Positions 11,801 to 24,796 of a stretch of DNA of 64,000 nucleotides are shown here, one piece after another. The notes under the pieces are model-generated. The model did no database searches and was not told the DNA's origin. It was given only the letters and a program-made list of their open reading frames with translations. The number at the start of each line of letters is the position of its first letter. The first letter of the stretch is position 1. Made by a program: the position numbers and the translations under genes. Source of the stretch: Dugong dugon (taxonomy: Eukaryota; Chordata; Mammalia; Sirenia; Dugongidae); NCBI GenBank assembly GCA_030035585.1, contig CM057468.1:53812145-53876144 (forward strand). The letters are read 5' to 3'.

Positions 11801-12750
11801 TCCACAGTAAGCAACATATTCATTCTGAGAAAAGATGGTCATTTCTCATTCCTAACTAGTTTAAATTACACAAATACCTCTTCATTGATGAGTTATTTTT
11901 CTAGTACACATGAAATGTTTTATTTAAATGTAAAACCACCCATGATTATTACACAGTCACTGTAATCATAAAATAGACATTTAGTATATTATCGCTTTCT
12001 TCACTCATGCTATGCATCTTAGGCTTTACGTCTCAGATTAGTACATATACCAGCTTGGCTTTTTTAATTATGGAAAAATATGATAAATAATACATAATAT
12101 GACAAAAAAACATATCTATCTAAATATGGCTTAACTTCATCCTGAAAGACACCTGGAGATGCCTTATAAATTACCCTTTTTTTAAACATGATTCTATTTT
12201 CTACCCATCAAGTATAAGAATAGTAAATATGTGAATGGACAGAAAAGAAAAAAACAGAATTATGAAAGAATACTCCCACCTCACAGAGTTAGGTAGCAAT
12301 ACAAGAAAAAAATATGCTAGCAGAAACAAAATAGAAGGACTCACTGTAAAGCTGCATATGTAGTACTTTAAACATGTGGAGTAACAACAAAAAATAATAA
12401 AAATTACCAAGTAAGAAAACAGCACACATTTTCTAAACAAAATTAAAGCTCTGACTCTCCCAACCAAAGTAAACCTCACCTTCCTACGTGTACTCAGAGC
12501 ACTCTGAAACCTTCGGTAGCACCCATAACCATAAGACAAATAAAAATATGATGTGTTTTGCCATTGTTTTAGTAAGACTATATACTGTATCTCTTCTACT
12601 GAAGTCCAAATTTTTGTTCACCTTTGAATTAGCAAGATGTGATAGGAAAAGCAATGCAAATGAAGTCTGTGACAAGGCACTTGGAGACCTCAGTTTATCT
12701 TTAAAATAATAATGCTGACCCAATTGAATTCCTGTTCCCTATCTACCTCA

Positions 12751-12949
12751 AGAATCCCTGCATGGTGCAGTTAATGCACTTGGCTGCTAACCAAAAGGTT
12801 GGAGGTTTGAATCCACCCAGAGGTGCCTTGAAGAAAGGCCTGGAGATCTATTTCCCAAAAATCAGACACTGAAAACCCTGTGGAGTGCAGTTCTACTCTG
12901 ATATGCATGTGTTTGCCATGAGTCAGAATCAACTCAACAGTAACTGTTT
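12751..12949 (+). mobile_element. AfroSINE with 10-bp target duplication
   Basis: The head has catggtgcagttaatgcac and ggctgctaaccaaaaggtt; the body is of the 'cccagaggtgcc' type. It is flanked by atctacctca at 12741-12750 and 12950-12959. 12960-13640 is unique sequence. Confidence 0.92.
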
Positions 12950-13639
12950 ATCTACCTCACAGAGTTGTTTTTAAAGCACAAACTGACTTTCTATATAATT
13001 GTAAAATATGGTTATTACGCCTCCATGTATGTTTCAGGCACATAGCCTTGCACACTACAGTTCTTCAGTAAATATAAGTTTTTCATACCAACAGAAGCAG
13101 ATCCCTTGGCTAGGCAAACTATACAAACGGCTTTGTGCACCTAGAAGTACAGTGATACACATACACCCTGTTCACCATAAGAAATGCATTTCTGCAAATG
13201 GGAACTCAATCTAAACCAGAACTATATAAAGTCTTTACAGCATAGTCCTTCTGGAAATACGGGTATTTTAAGTTGGCAAGTTATTCTTTAAATCCCCTGA
13301 AGTCATGAGAGGTATCTGGTCATAATTCTTCCAGCTACTGTTCATATAACAGTTGGTCACTCCTTTCAGGTTGCAATGATATTCAAGATACCCTTCATTA
13401 GGTCAAAGAACTGCTACAGATCCCTGATTGCTGGCTGGGCATTACCATTTCCCTGACCATTTCCTTGATAGGCTGGTTTCACAAGCCTCCAGATTGTGAA
13501 CATTTATTTGTTCAATGCCTAAATAACTCAGCAAATTATTTTTATGAACAATGATAAGGAAATCATATTTAAAATTTATGAATTTAAGCCTGATAACTCT
13601 CAGTTTTTCACCTCGATGTCTCACAGTCAGCTCAAGTTC

Positions 13640-16330
13640 AGTGCTGGGCCAATACTACTTTTCCTTCATCTCCACTGCTACCAATTGAGAATAAACCACC
13701 AAACTCCTTACTAGGGCCTCCAAGACTCTGCTGAAGTTTACCCCTACTCATCTCTCTGACTTCATCTTGTATTAAGCCTCTTCCTTGCTCACTCTGCTCC
13801 TGACCTACTGGGCTTTCTTCTGGCCCTCAAACAAATCAAGATGATTCCTTTCTTAGGGCTTCTGAACATACTCTTCAGTCTACGCAACAGAATTTGTACC
13901 CAGATCTTTGCATAGATGACTAGTAATATTCTGATGTCTCCTCTTTAGAAATGTCATTCCTGACCGTGTGAGTGGTTTCCCTTAGTCCATCTTTATATTA
14001 TCATCTAGTTTTATTCCCTTATTTATCTTAAATTACCTTGTTCATTTGTTACTTCTTTCTATCTTGGCCTCACATCTGAATGTAAGTGCCACAAGAGTAG
14101 GGATCTTGCCTGTTATGTTCACTGCTATATCTCAAGCATCTGCAACAATGCCCAATACACAATAGGCACTTAATAATATAGGCTGAATAACTAAATGAAG
14201 GTTTAGAAATGAACTCATCTTCAAATCTTGCTTTGACTAATGTCCCTGTTTCTGGAAATGCTTCTGCCGCTCTCGTTATTCACACTCAAAACCTTCAAGT
14301 CGTCTTTTAGGCTACTTCTTTACTCATTATATCAGTTTTGCCAAGTTATACAGGTGCTTCAGAATATATATAATAAGACCTTCACCCTGGGCTAGACCCC
14401 TGTAACTTCATGCTTCTACCAGACTAAATGGCCTCTTACCTCCTTTCTCATTATCACTTCAATGCTCAATAACTTTCCATCATTCCCCCTCTGGCCAAAG
14501 GTTGGCACTCAAAGTACTCATCCTGCACCAGAAGGACTTAACTCCCTGCTCACAGACTTCCTCCCAATGGCCAAATCCAAAGGATATTTTCTCATTCATC
14601 ATGACAGCACTGATCTGCTACATTTGATATCATTGAGTACTCCATCCTCCTTAAAATTTGACTCTCTGAGCTAACTCCCTACATCCTTAGAAACCTCTTC
14701 GTCTTTATTAGCTCTTTCTCATCAGTATTTAAACATACACTTTAATCATACTTCTTACAAGAATTCTCTCTACTGGTTGTCTTTACTCATCTCATTCTCT
14801 TCTCATACCACTGAAACTAGGTATCCGTCCTATCACTGTAAAATCATGACAGAAGTAACTTATAATTTCTTTGTTGCTAAACCCAAAGATGCTTCTTCCC
14901 CTTGATCTTTCCTTACCTCTCTAGAATACCTGGAGCTGCTAGTCCCACTCTCAAAAGTCTCTCTTCCTTGTACTTCACTGATACTATTCATCACTGGTCC
15001 TCTTTCTTTGACCTTTCCAGGTTTCTCTCCCTAGGCTATTCCTAGCTGCTCTCCAGGGTTCTGACTTCTCTTCTCATTCCAACTCTCTCCCTGGATATCA
15101 TCCACTTTCAAAACTTTTACTACCATGTGTAAGCTGACAGCTCCCAAATCTATACTGCCTGCTCAAACAGCTCTCATAAGCACCACACTCTTGTTGTTAG
15201 TTGTCAGGGGACAACTCCATCCAGTTTTCTCACCAGCAACTTAAGAATCAAAGAGGTAACCCTAAACCCCACTCTCCTAAACTAGCTCTTTCTCATTGTC
15301 CAAGTTGGAAACCTGGAAATCATTCTTGACTCCCCTCCATCTCTTTCATCCCCCACAACAACAGCAGCTATTATTTTATACCTACTATATGGCAAGGTGC
15401 TTTACTGGATGCTTTACATATACCATTGCACTTACTCCTCACATATCTATAGGCTGAGTATTACTGTCCCAATATTATGAAGAGGAAACTAAATTTCTAA
15501 GAAATACGTAGTAAAATGCCTAAGGTCACAAAACAGTTGAGATTTGAATCTAGGTCTAGCTAATTCCAAAGGCTATGTTCTTTCCACAATATATATTACC
15601 TCTGTTGATCAGTAATCCCCGTTGAGTCTACTTCTTCAAAATATTTCAAATTTGTCCATTTTTCTCCATCCCTACTGCCTGTATATTAGTGCAGACCCTT
15701 ATCACCATTACACCAGTTTTGCCCCTTCCAACTGATTCTCCATACTGCAAATAGAAATCTGGTTCTCTCCAAAAAAATGGGCCTTCCGTGCATTCCCAAA
15801 AAGGTGAACATTTCTTAGCATGGTACATAAAGCTCTTCATAATCTAGCCTTTGCGTTCTTTTACAGCTTCATCACTTGGCACTCCCCCTTCCACTCCCAC
15901 CCACAACTTCTATTTCCTCTAATGTTCCATGCTCGATTTTCTCTGGGGCTTTCAACAAACAATATAGCTGGTATCCAATACATTCTCCCACCTTAAATCT
16001 GCATCTCCCTCGGTCTGGTAAATGTCAATTCATCTTACAGAACTTAGTTCATGTATTATCCCGTGTGAAGTACTCCTGGTAAGTCCCCCTCTGAATATGA
16101 ATCAGATATCTCTTTTCCCTGTTTTCCCATAATATCATATGCCTAATTTTGTTCCGACACTGAGAAAATTAAATGGTAAATGTTTATATATTGTAAATGC
16201 CTGTTTGTTTTGTCAACTAGATAGTAAATTATTGGTCTTTGGGGAGGTAAGTACTCCTCCCGTAGTTCTCCATTCCTTAAATATATACTGCTTGGGTAGG
16301 TTAGACTTACGAACAAATGACTGCCTCATG
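13640..16330 (+). repeat. Chain of L2 LINE fragments with a MIR
   Basis: Pyrimidine-rich L2 sequence in plus orientation is followed through several pieces. One complete L2 3' end lies at about 13960-14205 (gaatgtaagtgccacaagag then cacaataggcacttaataat). A minus-orientation MIR occupies about 15360-15600. Divergence is high and internal borders are approximate. 16331-17282 shows nothing recognised. Confidence 0.65.
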
Positions 16331-17282
16331 TTCTAGTGGATGCTGTCACTGTGTTGATTTACAATGAGTACAGAAATTTCTCCTAATGTGTAACTATTTA
16401 TAGGATGAGTTGGATATAGCATGACTTATCATTTATGAGACCACTACTAGCTATATGTAAATTAGGTAGGACTGTAATAAAAAACAAACATACAAAAAAG
16501 CTGTTGTATAAGAAAAACACCTGGTTTGTTGGAATGCCTTTGCATTCAATTTATCAAGTAACAACTGATAATAAAGATGTTAAAAAATATAAGCAGCTGT
16601 GCCAATGACAGTGCTGGTGATAAAGGGGAAGGACAAGTCAGAAGCAAAAACTATATATTTGTAGCTATAAAACACAATTATTGAAATATCTAAAGGAAAA
16701 AAAGTAATTTATTACTCCTTTTCTGAAATTCTAGTCTCTAACCCTGCTCTTATCACTGAAACAACTATTTTATAACGTTTAAAATAAGTCAAAATTTCTT
16801 GCTAGTGGAACTATGCATTATGGTGAACAGACTGAGGGTGACCCTTTTCTCTTCCTTTCGTGCTGTCAGAGGTAAAAGGACTCCAACTCTGCTGAAGCAG
16901 CCAAGTCATCTTTCTTGTTCCTCTTTCTTTTTTGATCTGTTCTCTTTTTTGTATATGGAAGTTTGGCCAGGGGTAACTGGAACTGCGGGCAGGTGTTTGG
17001 CAGGTGGCAAGACATTAGATTGTCAGATACTCAAAAATCTCTAGAATGGATATTTGGGAGACATTCTTTGTTTAATATTCTTCTTTAGCACCAGCTGGAG
17101 TGGTCTTTTGTCTCACTAGAATGGTAAAATCTAAGACCTGAGTTTAAGATTCGAGGAAGAAGAGAAAGCAAGTCTAGTAAAAGGAACTCTACCACCTAGC
17201 TAGCCTCGTTCTCTGAATTTTGATACAGGAGGCCTAAACCTTCACCAATAAATTATTACTGACTGCAATTTCAGTAGACCTA

Positions 17283-17395
17283 GCTTCCCAAGATCTGAAA
17301 AATCAGTCACTGAAAGTGCTATGGAGCACAGTTCTACTCTGACACACATGTGGGTCACGGTAAGTGAGAGTCCACTCAATGGCAATTGGTTTTTT
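17283..17395 (+). mobile_element. AfroSINE 3' fragment
   Basis: It begins near cttcccaagatctgaaaaat and includes agcacagttctactctgac and ccactcaatggcaattggt; the tRNA-like head is missing. A weak minus-strand L1 fragment may follow at about 17410-17660. Confidence 0.8.
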
Positions 17396-17719
17396 AAATT
17401 ACAGGAAAAACTTTAAAAGGGGTGGGGGAGGACCCTTTGGTAATTTAACAGACCAAATATATTATTTCATGATCGCTTTTATTTGCATGTATTTGATTCC
17501 TAATGAAGTTGAACATTTTCTAATGTTTATTGGTTGTTTGAATATGCTGAACTGTATGTTTGTGATCTCTGCACATTTACGTTTTGGGGGTCTTTGTGAA
17601 GCTCTACATATTAAGGACGCTTTGTCTTACTGTTGCAAATATTTTATAGGCTGCATAAATTTTAACTATACACTAAAACTAAAGGAAACATGGCTTAATC
17701 AATCCCTGTGAGATCAGCT

Positions 17720-18185
17720 ATTGTTATTGTTGTTAGTTGCTGTCCAGTTGACTCCGACTCATGGAGACCTTATGAACAAAACATTGCCCAGTCTTACATC
17801 ATCCTCACAATCGTCAGCATATTCAAGTCCATGATCATGCTGTTGTGCCAATTCATCTCACCGAGGGTCTTCCATCGTCTTGATGGCCCTCCAATTCACC
17901 AAACATGATGGACTCCACTAGCAATTGACCCCTCCTGATGACATGTGCAAAGGAAGCAACTGGATAATGTTCTGTTGTGATCAATAAGGTTTCCACTGGC
18001 TAAATTTTAGAAGTGGATCACCATGCCTTTCTTCCTAGTGTCTTAGTCTGGAAGCTCTGTTGAAACTTGTCAACTATGGGTGACCTTGCTGCTATTTGAA
18101 ATGGTGGTGGCATAACTTCCAGCATCACATCAACACGTAAGACAACACACTAGGACAAACTGACAGATGGGTGGCAGAAGTCAGT
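17720..18185 (-). mobile_element. RTE-clade LINE collapsed to its 5' and 3' ends
   Basis: 17720 to about 17950 matches the 3' end of the RTE (compare 24797-25030); about 17955-18185 matches its 5' UTR (compare 27770-27990). Nearly 2.8 kb, including the whole coding region, is absent. It is an internal-deletion derivative in the same orientation as SP4. Confidence 0.82.
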
Positions 18186-18654
18186 TATAACTGACATTAA
18201 AACAATTCTGACACCTTATTAATATTTAAAAATAAGGGACCAAAGGTAGAAAAGTAGAAAAAATACAAGATAAAGGAAAAACCTTATTGCCAAGTTCCTT
18301 AGGTTGTTATTAATTTGATTCTTTTAGCATTTTGGACTAACCCTTTGAAGTAAGTAGGTCAGATATTTCCATTTTACACATAAGAAAACAGACCCAAGAT
18401 AATCCACTGGGTTTTCTTTCTTTTTATTGAAAAAAATCATTTGCAATTTTTTAATAGTGAGTAGTAGGTAACTTACTATGTAAGACAGACTCATAAATTC
18501 ATAAACAAAGTAAAACAAAAAGCTATTCATATACTGAATGGTAAATAAATTAACCCCATTATCACCAGGGATAAATGAAGGGGACTTCTTATAGCTTTGA
18601 ACAATACTAAAACGATTCTTAGGATTAAGAATCGTCAAAAAAGAAATGAGACAC
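18186..18654. other. Intron 3 stretch with a MIR remnant
   Basis: A minus-orientation MIR piece is likely at about 18300-18400 (ccattttacacataagaaaa). The rest is AT-rich and unrecognised. Confidence 0.4.
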
Positions 18655-21337
18655 ATAAAATCAATAGCCTAAGCATTAGTGAGCTAAAATGGACTGGTAT
18701 TGGCATTTTCAATCAGACAATCATATGGTCTACCATGCTAGGAATGACAAACTGATGGGAATGACATTGCGCTCATTGTCAAAAAGAACATTTCAAGATC
18801 TATCCTGAAGCACAATGCTGTCAGTAATAGGATAATATCCGTACGCCTAAAAGGAAGACCAGTTAATACAACTATTATTCAAATTTACGCACCAACCACT
18901 AAGGACAAAGATGAAGAAATTGAAGATTTTTACCAACTTCTGCAGTCTGAAATTGATCAAACATGTAATCAAGATGCACTGATAATTAATGGCAACTGGA
19001 ATGCGAAAGATGGAAACAAAGAAGGATTGGTAGTTGGAAAATACGGCCTTGGTGACAGATACAGGAGATTGCATGATAGAATTCTGCAAGACCAACAACT
19101 TATACATTGCAAATACCTTTTTTCCAACAACATAAACTGTGACTATACACATGGACCTCATCAGAAGGAATATACAGGAATCAAATTGACTATACCTGTG
19201 GAAAGAGACAATGGAAAAGCTCAATATCATCAGTCAGAACACGGCCAGAGGCTGACTGTAGAAGAGATCATCAATTGCTCACATGCAAGTTCAAGTTGAA
19301 ACTAAAGAAAATTAGAACAAGTCCACAAGAGCCAAAATACGATCTTCAGCATATCCCACCTGAATTTTGAGACACACTGGAACACTAATGACCTAAGACT
19401 AGACGAGTTGTGGAATGACATCAAGGATATCATACGTGAAGAAAGCAAGAGGTCATTAAAAAGACAGGAAAGAAAGACCAAAATGGATGTCAGAAGAGAC
19501 TCTGAAAGTTGCGCTTGAACACAGAGTAGCTAAAGCGAAAGGAAGAAATGATGAAGTAAAAGAGCTAAACAGAAGATTTCAAAGGGCAGCTTGAGAAGAC
19601 AAAGTGAAGTAGTATAATGAAATGTGCAACGACCTGGAGTTAGAAAACCAAAAAGGAAGACCACACTCGGCATTTCTCAAGCTGAAAGAATTAAAAAAAC
19701 AAAATCAAGCTTTGAGCTGCAATATTGAAGGATTCAACAGGGAAAATACTGAAAGATGCAGGAAGCATCAAAGATGATGAAAGGAATACACTGAGTTACT
19801 GTACCAAAAAGAACTGGTGAACATTCAACCACTTCAGGAGGTACCATATGATCAAGAACTGAGGGTACTGAAGGAACAGGTCCAAACTGCACTGAAGGCA
19901 CTGGTAAAAAACAGGGTTCCAGGAATTATTGGAATACCAAGTGAGATGTTTCAACACATGGATGCAGCACTGGAGTACTCACTCATGTATGTCAAGAAAT
20001 TTGGCCAGCTACCTGGCCAACTGACTGGAAGAGATCCATATTTGTGCCCATTCCAAAGAAAGGTGATCCAGTAGAGTGCAGAAATTATCAAACAATATCA
20101 TTAATATCATACACAAGTAAAATTTTGCTGAAGATCATTCAAAAGTGGTTGCAGCCAGATCCAGAAGAGAACATGGAATGAAAGATATCATTGCTGATGT
20201 CAGATGGATCCTGGCTGAAAGCAGAGAGTACCAGAAAGATGTTTACCTGTGTTTTGTTGACTATGCAAAGGCATTCAACTGTGTGGATCATTAACAAACT
20301 ACGGATAACACTACAAAGAATGGGAATTCCAGAACACTTAATTGTGCTCATAAGGAACCTGTACTTTGACCAAGAGGCAGTCGTTTGAACAGAACAAGAG
20401 GATACTGTGTGGTTTAAAGTTAAGAAAGGTGTGCATCAGGGTGTTATCGTTTCACCATACTTATTCAGTCTGTATGCGAACAAATTATCTGAGAACCTGG
20501 ACTATGAAGAATGGGGCATCAGGATTGGAGGAAGACTCACTGACAACCTGTAATATACAGATGACACAACCTTGCTTGCTGAAAGTGAAAAGGACTTGAA
20601 GCACTTACTGGTGAACATCAAAGACCACAGCCTTCAGTATGGATTACATCTCAACATAAAGAAAACAAAAATCCTTACAACTGGGCCAATAAGCAACATC
20701 ATGATAAACGCAGAAAAGAGTGAAGTTGTCAAGGATTTTATTTTACTTGGATTCACTATCAATACCCATGGAAGCAGAAGTCAGGAAATCAAATGGTGCA
20801 ATGCATCAGGCAAATGTGCAAAGGATCTCTTTAAAGTGTTAAAAAGCAAAGATAGCATCTTGAAGACTAAGGCGCACCTGACCCAAGCCATGGTGTTTTC
20901 AGTTGCCTCAAATGCATGTGAAAGCTGGACAATGAAGAAGGAAGACCGAAAAATTGATGCCCTTGAATGACGATGCTGTCAAAGAATACTGAATATGCCA
21001 CAGACTACCAAAAGAATGAACAAATCTGTCTTCCAAGGAGTACAGCCAGAATGCTCGTTAGAAGCAAGGAATGCGAGACTTTGTCTCACATACTTCAGAC
21101 ATGTTATTAGGAGGGACCAGACGCTGAAGAATGACATCATGCTCAGAAAAGGGTTATCGAAAAAGATAAGACCCTCAATGAGATGGAAGTGACACAGTGG
21201 CTGCAACAATGGGCTCAAGCATAACAACGATTGTGAGGATGGCGTAGGACTGCGTAGTGTTTCATTCTGTTATACACAGGGTTGCTATGAGCCAGAACTG
21301 ACTGGACGGCACCTAACAACAACAACAAAATGGTTCT
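18655..21337 (+). mobile_element. RTE-clade LINE, 5'-truncated, inactive
   Basis: The plus strand encodes decayed RTE polyprotein. Endonuclease sequence lies at about 18850-19300 (IQIYAPTT, then NWNAKDGN where an active element has DWNAK). Reverse transcriptase lies at about 19817-20970; the catalytic box reads YTDD directly after a stop at about 20551 instead of YADD. The frame is broken in several places. The 3' end is actgactggacggcacctaa plus CAA repeats, the tail shared with the SINEs here. It lacks the 5' UTR present in the copy at 24797-27996. Confidence 0.93.
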
Positions 21338-21589
21338 TATTTCTTTTACAGGTTAAACCTGGAATCTCCCTTTAAAAAAAAAAAAAAAAAGTCTAAGGGG
21401 CTCTGAAGGTATAGAAAGGATCGAATACATAATCTTCTTATATTATAAACAACTTTCAATAAATCATACTTTAGAAGAGGATTTGGTTTACATTATAATC
21501 TGGTTTAAAACAAACAAAAAGATCTTATAAAAAAGATAACCAGATATGTCTAGGCCTGTGGGATGGGAAGGAGAAACTGTGAGTGACTA

Positions 21590-21722
21590 TTAACGGGTAT
21601 AGGGTTTCCTTTCTAAAGCAGATCACTGGGCCTTTCTTCCAAGGAGTCCCCGGTGTGTTGAAACTGCCAACCTTTTGGTTAGCAGTCCAGTGCTTAACTG
21701 TTTGAACCACCCAGGGACTCCT
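21590..21722 (-). mobile_element. AfroSINE
   Basis: Minus-orientation copy: body gggtttcctttct, then ccaaccttttggttagcagt and the reversed head ccagggactcct. A poly-A tract lies at about 21373-21390. 21723-22330 is unique sequence. Confidence 0.85.
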
Positions 21723-22329
21723 CACTGAACAGGACAAGCCCCTAAACAAAGAATTATTCAGCTCCAAATGCCAGGGGTGTTGAAGTTCAGAAACCCTGCT
21801 TAAAATCATCTTCAAAATACCTCAACCCATTTATTCCTATCATTGTAAATAACCAGAACCAAAAATCAAATATATTAAAAATTAAAATATGGTAATTTGT
21901 GTGATACCTAGAAAAACTATACACTACATGAATCTCCATAAGAATCAGAAACTATATAACACTGAATTAGCCTTTACAAAGAGAGTAACATGAATTTAGG
22001 AACAGGCTTTGACAGACACGTGACTAAATAGCTCCAATGGTACAGTGGAAGTAAAAATAATAATAACCCGGGTTGGGAAATTATGCTTATTAATTACAAA
22101 GCACTTCTTTGTCTTATTTAATAATTGTATCTACTTGTTTTCCAACAGATGAATTAAATAACCTGAAAATATTAAGGAATAACTCAGTGCTACCTGCACT
22201 TCTTAAAGTCGAATTGTATCAGCCAATGACTACTCCCAGGATTATCTACATATCGTGGCTCATGTAATTTGTAACCAATACTGAGTTACTAAGCAGGCAC
22301 AACAGAGAGCTCAGCAGAGCCTATGGATT

Positions 22330-22480
22330 ATACACAGGAATTTGGGGGTCAGTCAGTCCTGGCTTTGAGTTCTGATTCTCTCTTCAGTTTCCTCCTTTGA
22401 GGATCTACCAGAATAGTGGGAATTAACTGAGATACACAGCACACTTAGTACAATGTCTGGAACAGGGTAAACACTCCAGA
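22330..22480 (+). repeat. MIR SINE
   Basis: Weak MIR pattern: tcctggctttgagttctgat, tttcctcctttgaggatcta, and an end like acaatgtctggaacagggta. Confidence 0.5.
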
Positions 22481-22570
22481 AGAATGTACACTCCAATACA
22501 TCTGAAACTGTAAGTTATTAACTACAAGTACTTAATAACATTCTGAATTCCATAAGTCCTTGATCTTTAC

Positions 22571-22730
22571 AGGAGCCCTGGTGGTGCAGCGGTTAAGAGC
22601 TTGGTTGATAACCAAAAGGTTGGCAGTTTAGATCCACCAGCCCCTCTTTGGAAACCCTATGGGGCAGTTCTACTCTGTCCTATAGGGTCACTTTGAGTTG
22701 GAATTGACTCGACAGCAACGAGTTTGGTTT
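22571..22730 (+). mobile_element. AfroSINE, short form with target duplication
   Basis: Well-preserved copy: ggagccctggtggtgcagcg, ctatggggcagttctactct, ttgactcgacagcaacgagt. It is flanked by tgatcttta at 22561-22569 and 22731-22739. Low divergence suggests a young copy. 22745-22880 may hold an L2 remnant; 22881-23062 is unrecognised. Confidence 0.95.
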
Positions 22731-23062
22731 TGATCTTTATATGAGAACCTAATATACAACTGAAAATTATCCATTCAAAAAACATTTTGTGAGCACCTGT
22801 TAGGAAATAAAGTAAGACCTGGCTTGAAAGTCTTACCTCTGGGTGATACAAACTCAAATAAATAATTAAAATATGTACAATAAGAAAACATACATAAGAT
22901 GCATAAAAAGTACAAAGGAAAGTGGTTTACTCTCAAGGAAAAACAATGAAGACTTCATGGACATGATGAGACATCCAAGAAACGGGAAGAGTGAAAGCAA
23001 TAATGAACAGTCTAATTTGAAAGCAGGCTGCCAACTTTTATAGTCTATATGAGCAAACATGT

Positions 23063-23670
23063 GGGGGCATTAGTGGTTCAGTGGTAGAATTCCCACCGCA
23101 GGCATGCTTCTCTCTGGCCTTCGGTCTCTGCCCTGCTTGGGCGAGCATTACAAGGCTCTTTTAGCTCTGCCATTAAGTGGCCTGAGGCACCCCACTCCGC
23201 TAGTAAGCCTCAGTCCAAAGGCACTCAGCTCTAGCTCTGTGGGCTGGGAGGCCCACTATACTGTCTCTTGCCACTGGTTCTCTGCCACCGCTTTTCGCCA
23301 TCTTCAGTGTGACAGCTCTCACTCTGAGTCTCTTGGTTCCAGGAGGTTCTCGGTGCAGGGATTCCAAGTCCAAAGGACACACTCCACTCTCTGCTCCTGG
23401 CTCTTCTGGTGGTGAGGTCCTCTCTTCCCACCTCTGGGATGGCTCATTTTAAGCCTAGTGGGATGGTAAAACTGACCAATCCCTTTGTTAGGGTTCTGTA
23501 GACCTTATTTGCATGGTCCCACCCCCACATGGGTGCCATGAACTTTGTCTGCATTATTAGCAAGCTATCCAATCCTCTTGGTGGGCCATAATTAACCTTA
23601 TGTACATAGTCCCACCCAATCACTTGGTGAGAAAGGCCATATAAAAGCAATGTATAGCACTCCACCTTCT
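23063..23670 (+). repeat. Unidentified element with tRNA-Gly-like 5' head
   Basis: It opens with gcattagtggttcagtggta (23067-23086), nearly the 5' half of tRNA-Gly(GCC) including the A box. The 3' half and B box are missing. About 370 bp of comparatively GC-rich sequence follow, then an AT-richer part with ttatttgcatggtcccaccc and a TATAAAA at 23640-23646. No coding frame stands out and no clear target duplication was found. It could be a SINE-like composite or an LTR captured next to a tRNA pseudogene. Confidence 0.5.
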
Positions 23671-24796
23671 TTATTTTCTTATACTTAACTTGCCAACAGT
23701 ATAGTTCCTACCATCTAACACGGAAGTAATGTTTTAAATGATGAGAACTTCTCATGTTAGTTTGTAATAAAATTTCACATTTTCCTCCAAAATTATTTGG
23801 TTATAGAATATCATCAGGCAGTTCTCTGGGTTACAGATTAATAACTGGAACACAAATAAAAGGACTCAATTAGTACATATTTTTCCTCTTCATAATTTAG
23901 TAGGCTGGCACACAAATGATCCAATATATAAAAGTGGTCTGGGGTTCATGTATCCAGTTCTGTTTACTGCAACAAACGTTTAGCAAGTGCCTCCCATAGG
24001 CTAAGCATTATAGGTGTTGGAAATACATAGATGAACAAGACAGGAGGAGGGGGAAAAAAGCTCCACCAAACAAAGACATGCACTATGCCTTTGATACCAC
24101 CTTTGACTCCTAGTTATTTCTACTTATTCTGGCCTTTTCCACATCCCATCAACTCTTCTCAATTCCTTTTATCTGTTAATAGGGAAGCGTTTATGTTGTA
24201 AACACCTGAATCTAGGAGATCTAAATATTTCCTTTAAGTGGAATTTATAACATTTAAAATAAAACCTTCTAATTTTCCCCTCATTCCATCTATTATATAT
24301 TGATCCACATTTGTTTAAGAAGGTGGGGGGGGGGTGTGGGGGGGGGGAGAAAAACCTGACAACTTCTATGTGGAATTTTAATAGTCTTTGAAGATTTAAA
24401 GCCCCTTCCAGTCCTTTAGAGGTAAATGGAGTCATCGTAGGTAGTATTCAACTGGTACGGCCTCTATCCCAAAATTCTATCCTGTATTAGCATCTATCAA
24501 TTCTTTAAAATGAAGTGTATTAAAGTTTTAATAACTTGAGAAGTCTGTAACTGGAAACCTATGAAGGTTTTTTTATTTTTTCTCCCAGGAGGTAGATGGG
24601 AGTGCATCATCAGATCTGGATTTTAGGAGAACTCTGGATTGTCAAATATACACCAGAGATGTGAAAAGCTAGAGGCAGAGAAGCCAGTTAAGAAAGAAGC
24701 TATTTTACCTTCCACTTGATGAGGCCCTGAAAGAGCAATGACAACAGAAAAGGAAAAACTGGATATAAGAATAATTATTACATAAAAATTGTCACT
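23671..24796. other. Intron 3 stretch: L2/MIR remnant and G tract
   Basis: About 23945-24045 looks like an L2/MIR end (gtttagcaagtgcctcccat). 24325-24347 has two runs of ten G separated by TGT. The remainder is unique sequence. Confidence 0.45.

Noticed and set aside
20572-20970. 132-codon frame as a host gene
   Set aside because: It is RTE reverse transcriptase sequence (LLAESEKDL; NIKKTKILTTG), also present in the copy at 25296-25694.
23067-23100. Functional tRNA-Gly gene
   Set aside because: Only the 5' half matches; the T arm, B box and 3' acceptor strand are missing.
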